Assembly (NCBI RefSeq): GCF_016925635.1
Contig: NZ_CP070490.1
Span: 1,990,001-2,054,000 of the forward strand
Length of the DNA: 64,000 bases
Direction: 5' to 3'
DNA from: Lysinibacillus fusiformis
Lineage (GTDB): Bacteria > Bacillota > Bacilli > Bacillales_A > Planococcaceae
Within the stretch, counting starts at the first letter, position 1. Each line of letters starts with the position of its first letter. The notes under the pieces were generated by a model. That model did no database searches and was not told the DNA's origin. It worked only from the letters and a program-made list of their open reading frames with translations. Of the stretch, positions 44,215 to 52,221 are shown in pieces. Made by a program: the position numbers and the translations under genes.

Positions 44215-45209
44215 GGCGCTAGAAACTCCAATACATCCTCTATCACTTTACCTTGTGCATGAATACCACCATTTAGCCAATAATCCTCGGATGTTTCAAA
44301 TACTTGATTGTTTTTGAATGCCGACGTACTTTGCCAAATTTGACTGTTCTTCAACTCATTTAAAAATTCATCCCCAAGGTTACCATCATTAATTAAGAAA
44401 ATATAATCTGCATCTAGTTCAGGTAGAATCTCTAATGATACCTCGAAGGCACCATTTTTCACGTAGCTGCTTTGTTCAAATCCTAATTCATGTGTTAAGA
44501 CATACCCACTGAAATACTCATCCGTCATAAAAAACATACCCTTTGCATTAAAGCGAATTAACGCAACCTTTTTACCTTCTGTTATGGAAGTCAGCTTTGT
44601 TTTTGCTGCATCCAACTTTTCTTGATAACCCTGTAAAGCTTGCTCAGCTTTGTCTGTTTCATCAAGTAGTTGCCCTAAAACTTTAATAGAGCCTTGTAAA
44701 TCACTTGCCGCATTATTGAAAACATAGGTTGGTGCGATTTTTGCGTATTTTTCATATGTGCCATTTTCCACATAAAATGAATTGTGCAAAATAATTAAGT
44801 CTGGTTTCTCTGCCATAATTGCTTCGGCTGATGGGGGACCACTTGCAAAGCTAATTTCAGGTACACCCTGTAGCTGATCTTGTAAATAGAGCTGTGGTTT
44901 AACACCGTTGGACCATTGCATAGTAGGCTTGATACCAAGAGCTAATAACGAATCCTCCATGACAGGTGCAAAAATTTTAGTAGGCTTAGCTGGTAGTGTT
45001 ACCTCATTACCTACCTCATCTTTTAGTGTTAACGGATAAACACTTTGCTCCTTTGTACTTTCGGAGGTTGCCTGCGTTTCTACCTGTTCCTCTTTATTGC
45101 TTGATTGGGTATTGCAGGCCGTTAGTATGCCAATAGTTAGCAAAAACATCGCTAATAAATAGGCAGATTTTATAATTGTATGACATTGATTACGACAATT
45201 TTGTTTCAT
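44211..45209 (-). CDS. Siderophore-binding lipoprotein coupled to the esterase
   Basis: A 332-residue receptor. Signal and lipobox ILTAC give Cys32. Motifs include KIFAPVMEDSLLALGIKPTMQW, KPDLIILHNSF, KIAPTYVFNNAASD, and DADYIFLINDG. The group resembles the lipoprotein at 52222-53178. The esterase gene overlaps its stop. The best ribosome site (AAGGAG) is perfectly placed for a nearby out-of-frame ATG (45216) that opens an eight-codon mini-frame overlapping this start, so the start region is unusual. A Fur box lies 24 bases upstream. Confidence 0.88.
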   Translation of the reverse strand: MKQNCRNQCHTIIKSAYLLAMFLLTIGILTACNTQSSNKEEQVETQATSESTKEQSVYPLTLKDEVGNEVTLPAKPTKIFAPVMEDSLLALGIKPTMQWSNGVKPQLYLQDQLQGVPEISFASGPPSAEAIMAEKPDLIILHNSFYVENGTYEKYAKIAPTYVFNNAASDLQGSIKVLGQLLDETDKAEQALQGYQEKLDAAKTKLTSITEGKKVALIRFNAKGMFFMTDEYFSGYVLTHELGFEQSSYVKNGAFEVSLEILPELDADYIFLINDGNLGDEFLNELKNSQIWQSTSAFKNNQVFETSEDYWLNGGIHAQGKVIEDVLEFLAP

Positions 45210-45216
45210 TGTTCAT
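45190..45216 (-). CDS. Eight-codon upstream mini-frame (possible leader peptide)
   Basis: ATG at 45216 follows AAGGAG at six bases and opens an eight-residue frame (MNNETKLS) ending in TAA at 45190. It overlaps the lipoprotein start in another frame. It may control translation, or may be chance. Confidence 0.3.
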   Translation of the reverse strand: MNNETKLS

Positions 45217-45232
45217 CAAAGTCTCCTTCCAT

Positions 45233-45247
45233 TGATAATCATTCTCA
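45233..45247 (-). promoter_or_regulatory. Fur box before the lipoprotein-esterase operon
   Basis: TGATAATCATTCTCA on the plus strand (TGAGAATGATTATCA on the coding strand), a 7-1-7 Fur box in the 45-base gap between genes. Confidence 0.85.
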
Positions 45248-45254
45248 AATAGAA

Positions 45255-46439
45255 TTATAAATCACCGTCAGATACGTTACCATGGACGGGGACAGGAAAA
45301 GGATTTGGATTTTTTCCGGTTAGCATAAGCAACATTTCATCTAGCATTCGGTTTATAGCAATAGCTGAGTATTCAAACCAAGGATTCGAAGGTAAAACAT
45401 AGACATGTCCATTTTTTACGGCATGGAGCTCTTTCCATCGATCAAGGTATTGTAAAGTAAGCCAATAATTTCGAGTTGGCGAATCTGGACAAATGATAAA
45501 TAGCAAACGGTCAGGGTTTAAATTGACTAGCTGATCAAGTGTAATAAGCTCGTTATATGTTTGTTGTTGCGCATTGACAGGACGAAGCTGCAAATCTGTA
45601 AACAGTACATCCTGAATCCCTTTATTACAATATAAAAATAATTGATCACCGCATAAACGAAGAACGGCAAAAGTATCGTTTCCAGTAACTTGATTAATTT
45701 CTAACCTTGCCTGTAATACCTTTTGTTCATATGTTTGAATGAAATGCTCACCCACGCTTTGCTTTTTGACAGCTACAGCTATTTCTCTCAGTTGTGTTCG
45801 CCAATCCTTTGCTTGTATATAGACATTTTTGATGCCGATTGTTTGAAGCCAATCAAGCATGGAGAGGGAGGGTTCCTCTTGAAAAATATGAATGTCTGGC
45901 TTAGCAGAGGCTAATTTTTTGAAGTTGTCCTCTGATTCTGCATCAAATATATTAACATGCACTGGAATTTTCTCTTGGTAATGATTGTAATAATAAGGAC
46001 TCCATTTAGCATTCAGCGGAGCTGCTACTGGTATGATACCAAGCGCTAATAAGTTTCCAGTAGCGGATACCGAAAAAGTAGAAATTCGCTGGCGAGCCAT
46101 TTTACTATAAGCAGAAGGTGAAATCCCAACTTCCTTTTTAAATTTTCGACTAAAATAAAATTCGTCACTGTAACCAACTTTTCTAGCAATCTCACGAAGT
46201 AATAAATCGGTTTCACGCAGTAATTGCTTGGCATGTCCAATGCGTAGCGCCGTTAAATAATCTGTGGCACTTTGACCGAATGCCTTTTTAAAGGCCTCTC
46301 CAAAGTAGCTGGAACTCAGACCAGAAATGAGTGCTAGATGCTCAATTGTGAGAGGTTGATGATGGTTTTTAGCAATATAATCTCGAATATCCTTTAATGA
46401 TATTTGAGTAGTCATATCTGTCATACTTTCCGTTTTCAT
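45255..46439 (-). CDS. Btr-like regulator lacking the N-terminal sensor domain
   Basis: 394 residues. AraC helix-turn-helix motifs begin almost at the N-terminus (about 12-112, IEHLALISGLSSSYFGEAFKKA and LREIARKVGYSDEFYFSRKFKK). A FecB-like siderophore-binding domain (about 120-394, GNLLALGIIPVAAPL) follows with no signal peptide. The usual 150-residue AraC N-terminal domain is missing, so ligand sensing must rest on the binding domain. It lies 34 bases after the previous regulator gene and upstream of the lipoprotein-esterase pair, which it probably controls. AAGGGGTGAC is upstream of ATG. Confidence 0.85.
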   Translation of the reverse strand: MKTESMTDMTTQISLKDIRDYIAKNHHQPLTIEHLALISGLSSSYFGEAFKKAFGQSATDYLTALRIGHAKQLLRETDLLLREIARKVGYSDEFYFSRKFKKEVGISPSAYSKMARQRISTFSVSATGNLLALGIIPVAAPLNAKWSPYYYNHYQEKIPVHVNIFDAESEDNFKKLASAKPDIHIFQEEPSLSMLDWLQTIGIKNVYIQAKDWRTQLREIAVAVKKQSVGEHFIQTYEQKVLQARLEINQVTGNDTFAVLRLCGDQLFLYCNKGIQDVLFTDLQLRPVNAQQQTYNELITLDQLVNLNPDRLLFIICPDSPTRNYWLTLQYLDRWKELHAVKNGHVYVLPSNPWFEYSAIAINRMLDEMLLMLTGKNPNPFPVPVHGNVSDGDL

Positions 46440-46473
46440 ATCTTAATGTCACCCCTTATTATAAGTGTGAGAA

Positions 46474-48108
46474 TTACTTTGCAGTAACCAATAGATTTGG
46501 TAATGCACCGAGTAACTTCTCTCTTGTAAAGGCATCACCATAATTCCACTTTGTTGCATCCACTAAATAAGCATGGTTATTTTGTACAGCAGGGAGTCCT
46601 TTCCAAATAGCGCTATTAATCAATTCCATCGTAGCCATTTGCGATTCTGGTTTATTAGATAACAACATAAAGATGCGGTCTCCAGCATACTGAGGTAAGT
46701 GATCTATTGGTATTTCTCTATACCCCTCGCCTGCTTGAAGTAGTTTTTTGACTTGTGGGTGAGGCTGAAATCCATCTGGATGAAAAAGGGCAGGGGACAG
46801 ACCTGTACAGCCCATAATATAAAGGCGTTTGCCATGATCAAAAGTCAAAACTGATGCCTTTTCACCAGGCTCTACAACTGTTTTTAGCTGCTGCCACATA
46901 GTTTTTTCTTGGATTTTAAAATGTTCTAGCCAATCTGCTGCACGCTGTTGTTGGTTAAGCCACTGCCCTAATAAAAGAACACGCTCTTCTAATGAATCCC
47001 AGGAATTGAGGGTAATCGTTGGTGCAATAGATGATAGCGCTTGATATTGCTGCTCGTCACTATTGGTAAAGATAATTAAATCAGGATTCAGCTTCGAAGA
47101 TTTTTCAAGATTGATTGGAAAGGCAACATCTTGAATATAAGGAACATGGTTTTTATAGAAGGATTTACTAATAGAATTTTTGTCCCCACCTATTGGCTGC
47201 ACATCAAAAATCAACATATCTCCAAACGTTTCTCCATGATAAATAATACGATGAGGTGAGCAAGGGATGGCTACCTCATGTCCAGTCCAATCTTTTACAA
47301 CTGTTTTTTGTTTATATTGTCGTGCAAACTGTTTTGGAGGAATCCCAATTACCTGTCGGAAGCGGCGATTAAAGTAATATTCATCATCAAATCCGACTTG
47401 CTGCGCAATATCTTTTAATGGCTCATTTGTTTGTAGTAATAATTCCTTGGCATTTGTAAGACGTAGATCTGTAATATAATCTAGCGGTTTCTTCCCGGTT
47501 AAGGTTTGGAAGATCGTACTATATTGCCATTGAGCTATATGGGCGAGCTCCGCTAGCTTTTTCACTGTTAAAGGCTGTTGAAAATAGTTATGTATATAGT
47601 CGATAGTTTCTTCAACCGCCTTTGTCATTGTCAACTGGTAGTTCATATGAAGCTGATGTTCAAATAATAAATTTAATAGTTCATACAAGACTCCTTGTTG
47701 TTTAAGAAAATCCAATTTAGGATTTAAATTATACAGATCTTCGGTAAGACGAATTATTCGTGTATAAGGATAAATTGTATATTCCACTTCATCAGAGAAA
47801 ATAGATCCTAGATGTAGAGAAGGGTGCTTATGTTTTAGCTGAAAGGCTGAAAAGGCAATTTTATAGAAACGGTAACCATGATTTATATCCGATAAATCAA
47901 TCATAGAATGGGGCTGTACAAGAAAAATTTTTCCTTTCGTCACCAAATAGGGTATATCATCAATCGTTAACGTCCCACAGCCATCTGTAAAAAGTATCAT
48001 CGTATGATGAGAAGTCGAGATAAACGGATAGCTCTGCGAAATACAGTCAATATCTTCTAAATGAAATAGTAAATCATTGTTAATAGAAGCTGATTTGTTG
48101 TCTTCCAT
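46474..48108 (-). CDS. Btr-like AraC regulator fused to a siderophore-binding domain
   Basis: 544 residues. A cupin-like sensor (about 10-150) and AraC helix-turn-helix pair (about 165-268, VKKLAELAHIAQWQYSTIFQTL and LKDIAQQVGFDDEYYFNRRFRQ) precede a FecB-like domain (about 275-544, VVKDWTGHEVAIPCSPHRIIY) without a signal segment. That domain is visibly related to the lipoprotein encoded directly upstream at 48206-49177 (both have GDMLIFDVQ/GDLLALNIK, TGLSPALF/AGLSQVLY and YAGDRIF). This suggests they read the same siderophore. AAGGAAGTG precedes ATG. Confidence 0.88.
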   Translation of the reverse strand: MEDNKSASINNDLLFHLEDIDCISQSYPFISTSHHTMILFTDGCGTLTIDDIPYLVTKGKIFLVQPHSMIDLSDINHGYRFYKIAFSAFQLKHKHPSLHLGSIFSDEVEYTIYPYTRIIRLTEDLYNLNPKLDFLKQQGVLYELLNLLFEHQLHMNYQLTMTKAVEETIDYIHNYFQQPLTVKKLAELAHIAQWQYSTIFQTLTGKKPLDYITDLRLTNAKELLLQTNEPLKDIAQQVGFDDEYYFNRRFRQVIGIPPKQFARQYKQKTVVKDWTGHEVAIPCSPHRIIYHGETFGDMLIFDVQPIGGDKNSISKSFYKNHVPYIQDVAFPINLEKSSKLNPDLIIFTNSDEQQYQALSSIAPTITLNSWDSLEERVLLLGQWLNQQQRAADWLEHFKIQEKTMWQQLKTVVEPGEKASVLTFDHGKRLYIMGCTGLSPALFHPDGFQPHPQVKKLLQAGEGYREIPIDHLPQYAGDRIFMLLSNKPESQMATMELINSAIWKGLPAVQNNHAYLVDATKWNYGDAFTREKLLGALPNLLVTAK

Positions 48109-48128
48109 CTGTTCACTTCCTTAGTAAA

Positions 48129-48143
48129 TGAAAATGATTATCA
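48129..48143 (-). promoter_or_regulatory. Fur box before the Btr-like gene at 48108
   Basis: TGAAAATGATTATCA (plus strand) is a near-perfect 7-1-7 box 20 bases upstream of the start. Confidence 0.8.
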
Positions 48144-48167
48144 ATTAACTGTATTGTATAAAAAGTA

Positions 48168-48200
48168 AAGAGACATTTCAACAAAGATGAAATGTCTCTT
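48168..48200 (-). terminator. Terminator of the lipoprotein gene at 48206
   Basis: AAGAGACATTTCA pairs with TGAAATGTCTCTT. On the minus strand it is followed by a T-rich tract. Confidence 0.8.
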
Positions 48201-48205
48201 GTTAG

Positions 48206-49177
48206 TTATTTTTTTAAAATAGTAGGTAATTGTGATAACAGCCATTCTCTTGTTGAGGCATCGCTATCACTTTTTTCAATATCAAATGTGTAGACATGAC
48301 CGTTCTTCACTGCCGGTAGGTTCTTCCAAATTGGACTTTCCATCATTTCTTTTGTCGATTGTTTTGCTTCATCATCGACTGGTGTTAGGATGAAAATTCG
48401 ATCACCAGCATATTCAGGAAGAAGTTCTGTGGAGATTTCAGCAAAGCCTGTTCCATCATCAAGTATTTTTTGTATTTTGTCACCAGGTTTAAGAACATTT
48501 GAATCGTATAAAACTTGAGAAAGTCCAGCACGTGCCATGACAAATAATCGATCTCCTGGATAATATGTTAAAACCGATGCCGTTTCATCTGGTTTAATGA
48601 TGTCATCAGCTACAAGCGACTCCCACATTTTATCCGCTTTTTCTGTATAAGCATCCATCCATTGAGTTGCTTCTTCTTTTTTATTAAGTATATCGCCCAG
48701 CTCTGTTAAACGTTGGCTTAATGGCGCGAAAGTATCAAACACGATAGTTGGAGCGATCTTAGAAAGCTGTGAATATGTCTTATCATCTGAAGTACCAATA
48801 ATGATAAGATCAGGCTTTAATGACAATGTTTTCTCAACATTAATAGGAAAACCAACGTCCTCCACATCTTTTACACGATCTTCCCAAGCATAATTTGTAA
48901 TCCAAGAGAAGCCAGCACCAACTGTTTTGATATTTAATGCAAGTAAATCACCGTATCCTTCTCCATGATAAACCACTCTCTCAGGATTTACTGGAATTTC
49001 AACCTCATGACCTAAATAATCCTTATAAACACGAGTTGTTGATTCTGACGTTGTTGCCTCTTCTTTCTTCGTCTCTTCTTTCTTTGTCTCTTCATTGGTT
49101 GAACCACAAGCAGCCAGCATGATTCCAACCAGTAATAATAGGCTACAAATGAGCATATGTCGATTTAATTTTTTCAT
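48206..49177 (-). CDS. Siderophore-binding lipoprotein
   Basis: A 323-residue receptor. Signal MKKLNRHMLICSLLLLVGIM ends in lipobox LAAC, Cys24. A repeated acidic/basic linker (EETKKEETKKEE) is followed by a FecB-like domain with RVYKDYLGHEVEIPVNPERVVYHG, LSLKPDLIIIGTSDD, KIAPTIVFD and LPEYAGDRIFILT. The frame opens at 49204, but ATG 49177 follows CGGAGGAAGA and gives the right signal. It shares its subgroup with composite 2 and with the binding domain of the next regulator. It is divergent from the MFS gene across a Fur box. Confidence 0.9.
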   Translation of the reverse strand: MKKLNRHMLICSLLLLVGIMLAACGSTNEETKKEETKKEEATTSESTTRVYKDYLGHEVEIPVNPERVVYHGEGYGDLLALNIKTVGAGFSWITNYAWEDRVKDVEDVGFPINVEKTLSLKPDLIIIGTSDDKTYSQLSKIAPTIVFDTFAPLSQRLTELGDILNKKEEATQWMDAYTEKADKMWESLVADDIIKPDETASVLTYYPGDRLFVMARAGLSQVLYDSNVLKPGDKIQKILDDGTGFAEISTELLPEYAGDRIFILTPVDDEAKQSTKEMMESPIWKNLPAVKNGHVYTFDIEKSDSDASTREWLLSQLPTILKK

Positions 49178-49194
49178 GTCTCTTCCTCCGTAAA

Positions 49195-49209
49195 TGATAA
49201 TCATTATCG
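49195..49209. promoter_or_regulatory. Fur box in the divergent lipoprotein/MFS intergenic region
   Basis: TGATAATCATTATCG, 18 bases ahead of the lipoprotein start. It could also affect the MFS gene starting at 49398, but no second box was seen nearer to that gene. Confidence 0.8.
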
Positions 49210-49397
49210 ATATAGGCTAGCATAAATTAGACTGTCGCCTAGGACAATGGACAAACTGAAAAGGGGTCATTAAGGTTTATCCAAAAATCTAACTGTCTCT
49301 TTAAAATAAAATCCGTTTTACCGTATCAGCATCCTTCCATTGGTGGAGAATGGATCTTTCATTGGATTAAGATTCGTGTAATGAAAGGGGTTTAAAG

Positions 49398-50555
49398 ATG
49401 AAGAATTTTTGGATGTTTGTCATAACAGGTATGCTATTAATCGTTACAACTACGGGTTTTGGTCGTATGGCATATGGAATTATTTTGCCATTTATGCAGG
49501 AGGGATTGAGTTTTACAACCTTTCAATCTGGTTACTTAGGAACAATGTTGTTTTTAGGCTATTTACTAACAGTAGGGCTTTCCGGAGTACTTACAACACA
49601 TATTGGTGCAAAAAATGTTCTGTTAGTAGGGGGAGCCTGTGTCATTTTAGGGTTAATGGGACTGGTGTTTGTCACAAATTTCTCGTGGGCTGCCATCACA
49701 CTGTTCCTTACAGGGGCAGGGAGTGCACTTGTCTATACACCATTACTATCGATAGCCATTAACCTGTATCCTAAAAAACGAGGTACAGTCATGGGGTTGT
49801 TAATGAGTGGAGCCGGGATAGGGATGCTATTATCAGGTTTACTTGTACCCTTTATGCTGCAACGATTTCCTACGCTGGGATGGCGTGGAGCTTGGTTAGT
49901 TTTTGCGATTTTGACACTGATCGTCGTGTTACTAGCATCCTGGGCGATAAAGCAACCAAATTTTGTCGAAAAGGATACCGTACAGGAAAAAACAACAACA
50001 TGGCGCAGTAAGCAGCTGTATATCATTGCAGGTATTTATTTTGCCGTTGGTTTAGTCTATCTTATTCCTAATCTATACCAAACAAGTTATATGAAAAGTC
50101 TTGGACTATCCAATGGGCTAGCAGGCTCCATTTATGCCATTGCTGGAATTGTGTCGATTGGAGGCGCTCCATTCTGGGGAATGTTAGCAGATAGAATGGG
50201 TGTTAAAAAAGCATTAACAACGGCATTACTACTATCGGTTGTCGGCGATTTATTGCCAATGATGTTTGAAAACATTGGAGGGTTTATACTATCCTCTATT
50301 ATTTGGGGTTCTTCACTTGGTGGTGTTCTTGTCCTGATACAGATGAAAGCCAGTCAGCAAGTATCGCCCCAATATGTTGCATCGGCTATCGGGTTTATTT
50401 CAATTTTCTATGCAGTAGGTCAAATGATGGGGCCGGGATTAGCAGGCTGGTTAATTGAGCATGCTGGAGGATTTTCAGTTGCTTATGGCTTTGGAGCGAC
50501 AGTTTTCTTTTTATGTATCTTGTTAGCATTTTCGTTGAATACAGAAGAAAGCTAA
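49398..50555 (+). CDS. MFS transporter (YbfB/YjiJ-like)
   Basis: A 385-residue major facilitator protein with twelve predicted helices. It has the YbfB/MFS_4-like N-terminus (TGFGRMAYGIILPFMQEGLSFTTFQSGYLGT) and the inter-helix loop ADRMGVKKALTTALLL. Substrate unknown. Its place among siderophore genes, opposite a siderophore lipoprotein across a Fur box, suggests siderophore or xenosiderophore export, but sequence alone does not prove it. A PchR-like regulator follows 77 bases downstream. GAAAGGGG is near the start. Confidence 0.85.
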   Translation: MKNFWMFVITGMLLIVTTTGFGRMAYGIILPFMQEGLSFTTFQSGYLGTMLFLGYLLTVGLSGVLTTHIGAKNVLLVGGACVILGLMGLVFVTNFSWAAITLFLTGAGSALVYTPLLSIAINLYPKKRGTVMGLLMSGAGIGMLLSGLLVPFMLQRFPTLGWRGAWLVFAILTLIVVLLASWAIKQPNFVEKDTVQEKTTTWRSKQLYIIAGIYFAVGLVYLIPNLYQTSYMKSLGLSNGLAGSIYAIAGIVSIGGAPFWGMLADRMGVKKALTTALLLSVVGDLLPMMFENIGGFILSSIIWGSSLGGVLVLIQMKASQQVSPQYVASAIGFISIFYAVGQMMGPGLAGWLIEHAGGFSVAYGFGATVFFLCILLAFSLNTEES

Positions 50556-50602
50556 TTTTCATAGCGGAAAGGATGTCTCTTTGCTATACTTTAGTTGATT
50601 AT

Positions 50603-50617
50603 TGATAATTATTCTCA
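50603..50617 (+). promoter_or_regulatory. Fur box before the PchR-like gene
   Basis: TGATAATTATTCTCA, a 7-1-7 Fur box, 15 bases ahead of the first ATG. Confidence 0.8.
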
Positions 50618-50632
50618 ATAAAGTGCTGAAGG

Positions 50633-51619
50633 ATGGTGAACGCTATGAGTGTGGATTTTCATCAAAATTTTGCTCAATTTTTTCATGCGCTTGAAATACT
50701 AGAACCGCAGGAAAAATCAACACAATATATGTCATTCCAATCAACTTTGAAGGAAGGGGCAATACATCGTTTTATACCTCGTACAGATTTAGAGGTAGTT
50801 GTATCGGATTATTCCTTTCATCAGGAACATCGAATGAATGTCTCCACAGCAAAGCCAATGGTGGAAATTAGCTATTGCTTGCAAGGGACGCGAGGTGTAC
50901 ATATTTCCAATTGTGAGTTTGAAGTAACAGCTGGGACATGTACAATGCAATTGATGGAGCAAGTAGAGGCAAACTTTATATTTAATAAAGATGAGTCTTA
51001 TCAGATGGTTGGCATTGGTATCCCTGTAACAACTTTTAATCATTACATGGAAAAAATTAATGGGAATGATGGTACCTCTACCAAGTTTTCAACGGTTCTT
51101 GGTGGATCTCCTTTTCGTTTCTTTCAGGAGAATATTAATCCACTAGATATGCTTATGGTAAAACAATTGTTAGAAGCGCTAGCAGCTAATCGATTGACTA
51201 ATTTGGAGCTAGAAAGTACGGCTTTACAGCTTTTAACAAGAACATGCCAAACCTTTTTTCCTCATTCAACAAACCCAATGGAATTCTCACGGGATGATAG
51301 AGCAAAACTAGTTCAAGCACGCATCATTATGGCAGAAAATATGCTGAATCCTCCATCGATAATGGAGCTTTCTCGTTTAGTTGGATTAAATGATTATAAA
51401 TTGAAAAAGGGTTTTAAAGAAATGTATGGCACAACAGTATTTAGTTATTTGCGTGAAAAACGTTTGGAGAAGGCATGTTATTTATTACAAAGCGGGACAA
51501 TGAATATTATGGAAGTAGCGAATGCTGTTGGGTATTCTAATTCGAGTCATTTTGCAGAGGTTTTTAAGGAGAAATATGGGCTGAATCCGCGAGACTTTGT
51601 CAGATACAGATCACAATAA
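50633..51619 (+). CDS. PchR-like AraC regulator
   Basis: A 328-residue AraC-family activator. The N-terminal 210 residues match the pattern of PchR-type siderophore-responsive regulators (MVEISYCLQGTRGVHISNCEFEVTAGTC), and the C-terminus has the helix-turn-helix pair (IMELSRLVGLNDYKLKKGFKEM and IMEVANAVGYSNSSHFAEVFKE). No binding-protein domain is fused, unlike its neighbours. PchR family members activate uptake genes when the ferric siderophore enters the cell. ATG at 50633 or 50645 are both possible starts; the second has GGTG nearby. Confidence 0.85.
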   Translation: MVNAMSVDFHQNFAQFFHALEILEPQEKSTQYMSFQSTLKEGAIHRFIPRTDLEVVVSDYSFHQEHRMNVSTAKPMVEISYCLQGTRGVHISNCEFEVTAGTCTMQLMEQVEANFIFNKDESYQMVGIGIPVTTFNHYMEKINGNDGTSTKFSTVLGGSPFRFFQENINPLDMLMVKQLLEALAANRLTNLELESTALQLLTRTCQTFFPHSTNPMEFSRDDRAKLVQARIIMAENMLNPPSIMELSRLVGLNDYKLKKGFKEMYGTTVFSYLREKRLEKACYLLQSGTMNIMEVANAVGYSNSSHFAEVFKEKYGLNPRDFVRYRSQ

Positions 51620-51621
51620 AA

Positions 51622-51650
51622 CCCTTCAGCTTTTGGACAAAGCTGAAGGG
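51622..51650 (+). terminator. Hairpin after the PchR-like gene, left duplicate
   Basis: CCCTTCAGC...GCTGAAGGG hairpin, but without the T-run. One base differs from the hairpin at 52187-52215, which has the T-run. Confidence 0.6.
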
Positions 51651-51655
51651 ACATA

Positions 51656-52185
51656 GTGTTGAAAAACAAAACAATCCATAGAATTTTTGTGAAAAGTGAA
51701 AATGAATTTCCGTTGCAGGCTACTTGCTTTCCTGTGAGCGAGCGCTGAATCGCATCCTCCGCTCTGTTTAGAGTTTTGCCTGTCTCGCTATCCTACGGGA
51801 GTCAAGTAGCCTTCCACTTCAACCCACTAACTTTTTAGCAAAGGCGTTCACTACTCATTTTTTGAGGGGTGTCGTAACTCATCACTTCTCACATTGAAAA
51901 TAAGAGCCTACCCTTTCTCTAATCATACACATAATGGGCTATTTGTTTGCTACGTTTAGTATGAAAGATAAGGAAAAGACACTTTTGCAGAAGGGTTGAT
52001 TGGAGTGGAGCCAGCGTCACTCCTAGGGGATTGAGCGTCACAGAGGAGACCCTGGAGCGAACGTAAGTGAGTGAAGCGGCTCCTCGGACGCCCCCTGGAA
52101 AGGGCGCTGGCGGAACGGAAATCAACCCCTCACCTTGCAAAGTTTTTTTTTCTGCCGTTGACATCATCTTTTTTCAACAACATGA
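51656..52185 (+). repeat. Two-palindrome intergenic repeat element, copy C
   Basis: About 530 bases with ends GTGTTGAAAAAC and TTTTTTCAACAACATG, in the same direction as copy A and very similar to it along its length, including both GC-rich palindromes. It is flanked by two almost identical terminator hairpins. No gene inside. Confidence 0.88.
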
Positions 52186-52186
52186 C

Positions 52187-52215
52187 CCTTCAGCTTTTAG
52201 ACAAAGCTGAAGGGA
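52187..52215 (+). terminator. Terminator hairpin, right duplicate
   Basis: CCCTTCAGC...GCTGAAGGG followed by ACTTTTTTT. It probably was the original terminator of the PchR-like gene before the element inserted, and may help end the minus-strand lipoprotein gene. Confidence 0.75.
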
Positions 52216-52221
52216 CTTTTT

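Noticed and set aside
49398..50555. Calling the MFS protein a proven siderophore exporter
   Set aside because: Family and neighbourhood only suggest it; no sequence motif identifies the substrate.
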